Below, piece after piece: positions 63,833-64,000 of a stretch of 64,000 nucleotides of DNA. The DNA lies in NCBI GenBank assembly GCA_024703855.1, contig CP087965.1, positions 5,572,001 to 5,636,000 of the forward strand, read 5' to 3'. The notes below the pieces were generated by a model, which worked only from the letters and a program-made list of their open reading frames with translations, searched no databases and had not been told where the DNA came from. Position numbers and translations under genes: made by a program. Origin of the DNA: Polaromonas sp. P2-4 (GTDB lineage Bacteria > Pseudomonadota > Gammaproteobacteria > Burkholderiales > Burkholderiaceae_C). Position 1 is the first letter of the stretch; every line of letters begins with the position of its first letter.

Positions 63833-64000
63833 TTGAATGACATAGATCAAGAACGGCCGCGATTGCGACGCTGGCCTCGGACGCCTGATACCGAACACCT
63901 GGGCGCGGGCTGGCAAGACAACGTAGAAGCTGACTCCTTTTACTGGCCCGGCTCTCACGCTGGACATGCCCCCGTGGCACCCCCGATCCGGCACACTACG
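63833..64000 (+). CDS. Possible 5' end of a gene running off the window
   Basis: A frame from TTG 63833 (LNDIDQERPRLRRWPRTPD) stays open for 56 codons to the window end. No ribosome binding site is seen and no family is recognised; it may be chance in GC-rich DNA. Confidence 0.2.
   Translation, partial: MNDIDQERPRLRRWPRTPDTEHLGAGWQDNVEADSFYWPGSHAGHAPVAPPIRHTT
63837..63850 (-). promoter_or_regulatory. FNR-like site before hemerythrin gene 3
   Basis: On the minus strand TTGATCTATGTCAT matches the FNR consensus at eight of ten positions, and CATGAT (-10-like) follows about 30 bp downstream. Confidence 0.35.

Overview
The window looks like chromosome of a betaproteobacterium of the family Comamonadaceae, closest in gene order and repeat content to the Polaromonas/Rhodoferax group. 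The clues are the ygfZ-mltG-tmk-holB-pilZ-tatD run, a 'box' benzoyl-CoA locus beside liv-type and aap-type ABC transporters, high GC, and two dispersed repeat families that I associate from memory with that family (not checked against a database).

Layout. 1-17.7 kb is core: a broken lapA-like gene, tex, a patatin-like lipase, a higBA toxin-antitoxin pair, a tctC-type binding protein, a P-loop kinase, an Fe-alcohol dehydrogenase, an esterase coupled to a thioesterase-GNAT fusion, an NRDE protein, then ygfZ, mltG, tmk, holB, pilZ, tatD and an ankyrin protein. At 17.75-17.96 kb are tRNA-Pro(TGG) and tRNA-Arg(TCT). From 17,942 to 31,618 a 13.7 kb integrated element sits in the 3' end of tRNA-Arg, bounded by 17-bp direct repeats. 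It carries a tyrosine integrase, an AlpA-like regulator, a Toprim primase, a DUF927 helicase, small phage-type genes, a terminase-small-subunit-like protein and a stub that may be the start of terL, then a scarred cargo half (DUF2726 protein, hsdM piece, SRAP piece and intact SRAP gene, umuC remnant, an unknown two-gene operon). It resembles a phage satellite more than a prophage.

31.6-41.1 kb holds an orphan DctP protein between two copies of a GST 3' end, a crp-like/APH/acyl-CoA dehydrogenase operon, a CaiB/BaiF transferase, and divergent pobA/pobR. 41.2-45.6 kb is an aapJQMP amino-acid transporter. 45.7-56.9 kb is the benzoate locus: livKHMGF transporter, benzoate-CoA ligase, flavodoxin-like protein, boxR, boxC and a boxB that has lost its centre; no boxA follows. 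57-64 kb is a stress-type cluster: three hemerythrin proteins, a UspA protein, an ADP-forming acyl-CoA synthetase/GNAT fusion, a DksA-like protein, remnants of a copper ATPase and a MerR regulator, and an IS630 piece; FNR-like sites precede several of these genes.

Quality warning. More than forty apparent single-base frameshifts are spread over the window, including in the essential gene holB, and compensating pairs occur in pobA and aapP. I read most of them as consensus errors rather than gene decay, so genes are given here with their frameshift-corrected spans. Truncations with large losses (boxB, copA, merR, umuC, hsdM) cannot be explained by single-base errors.
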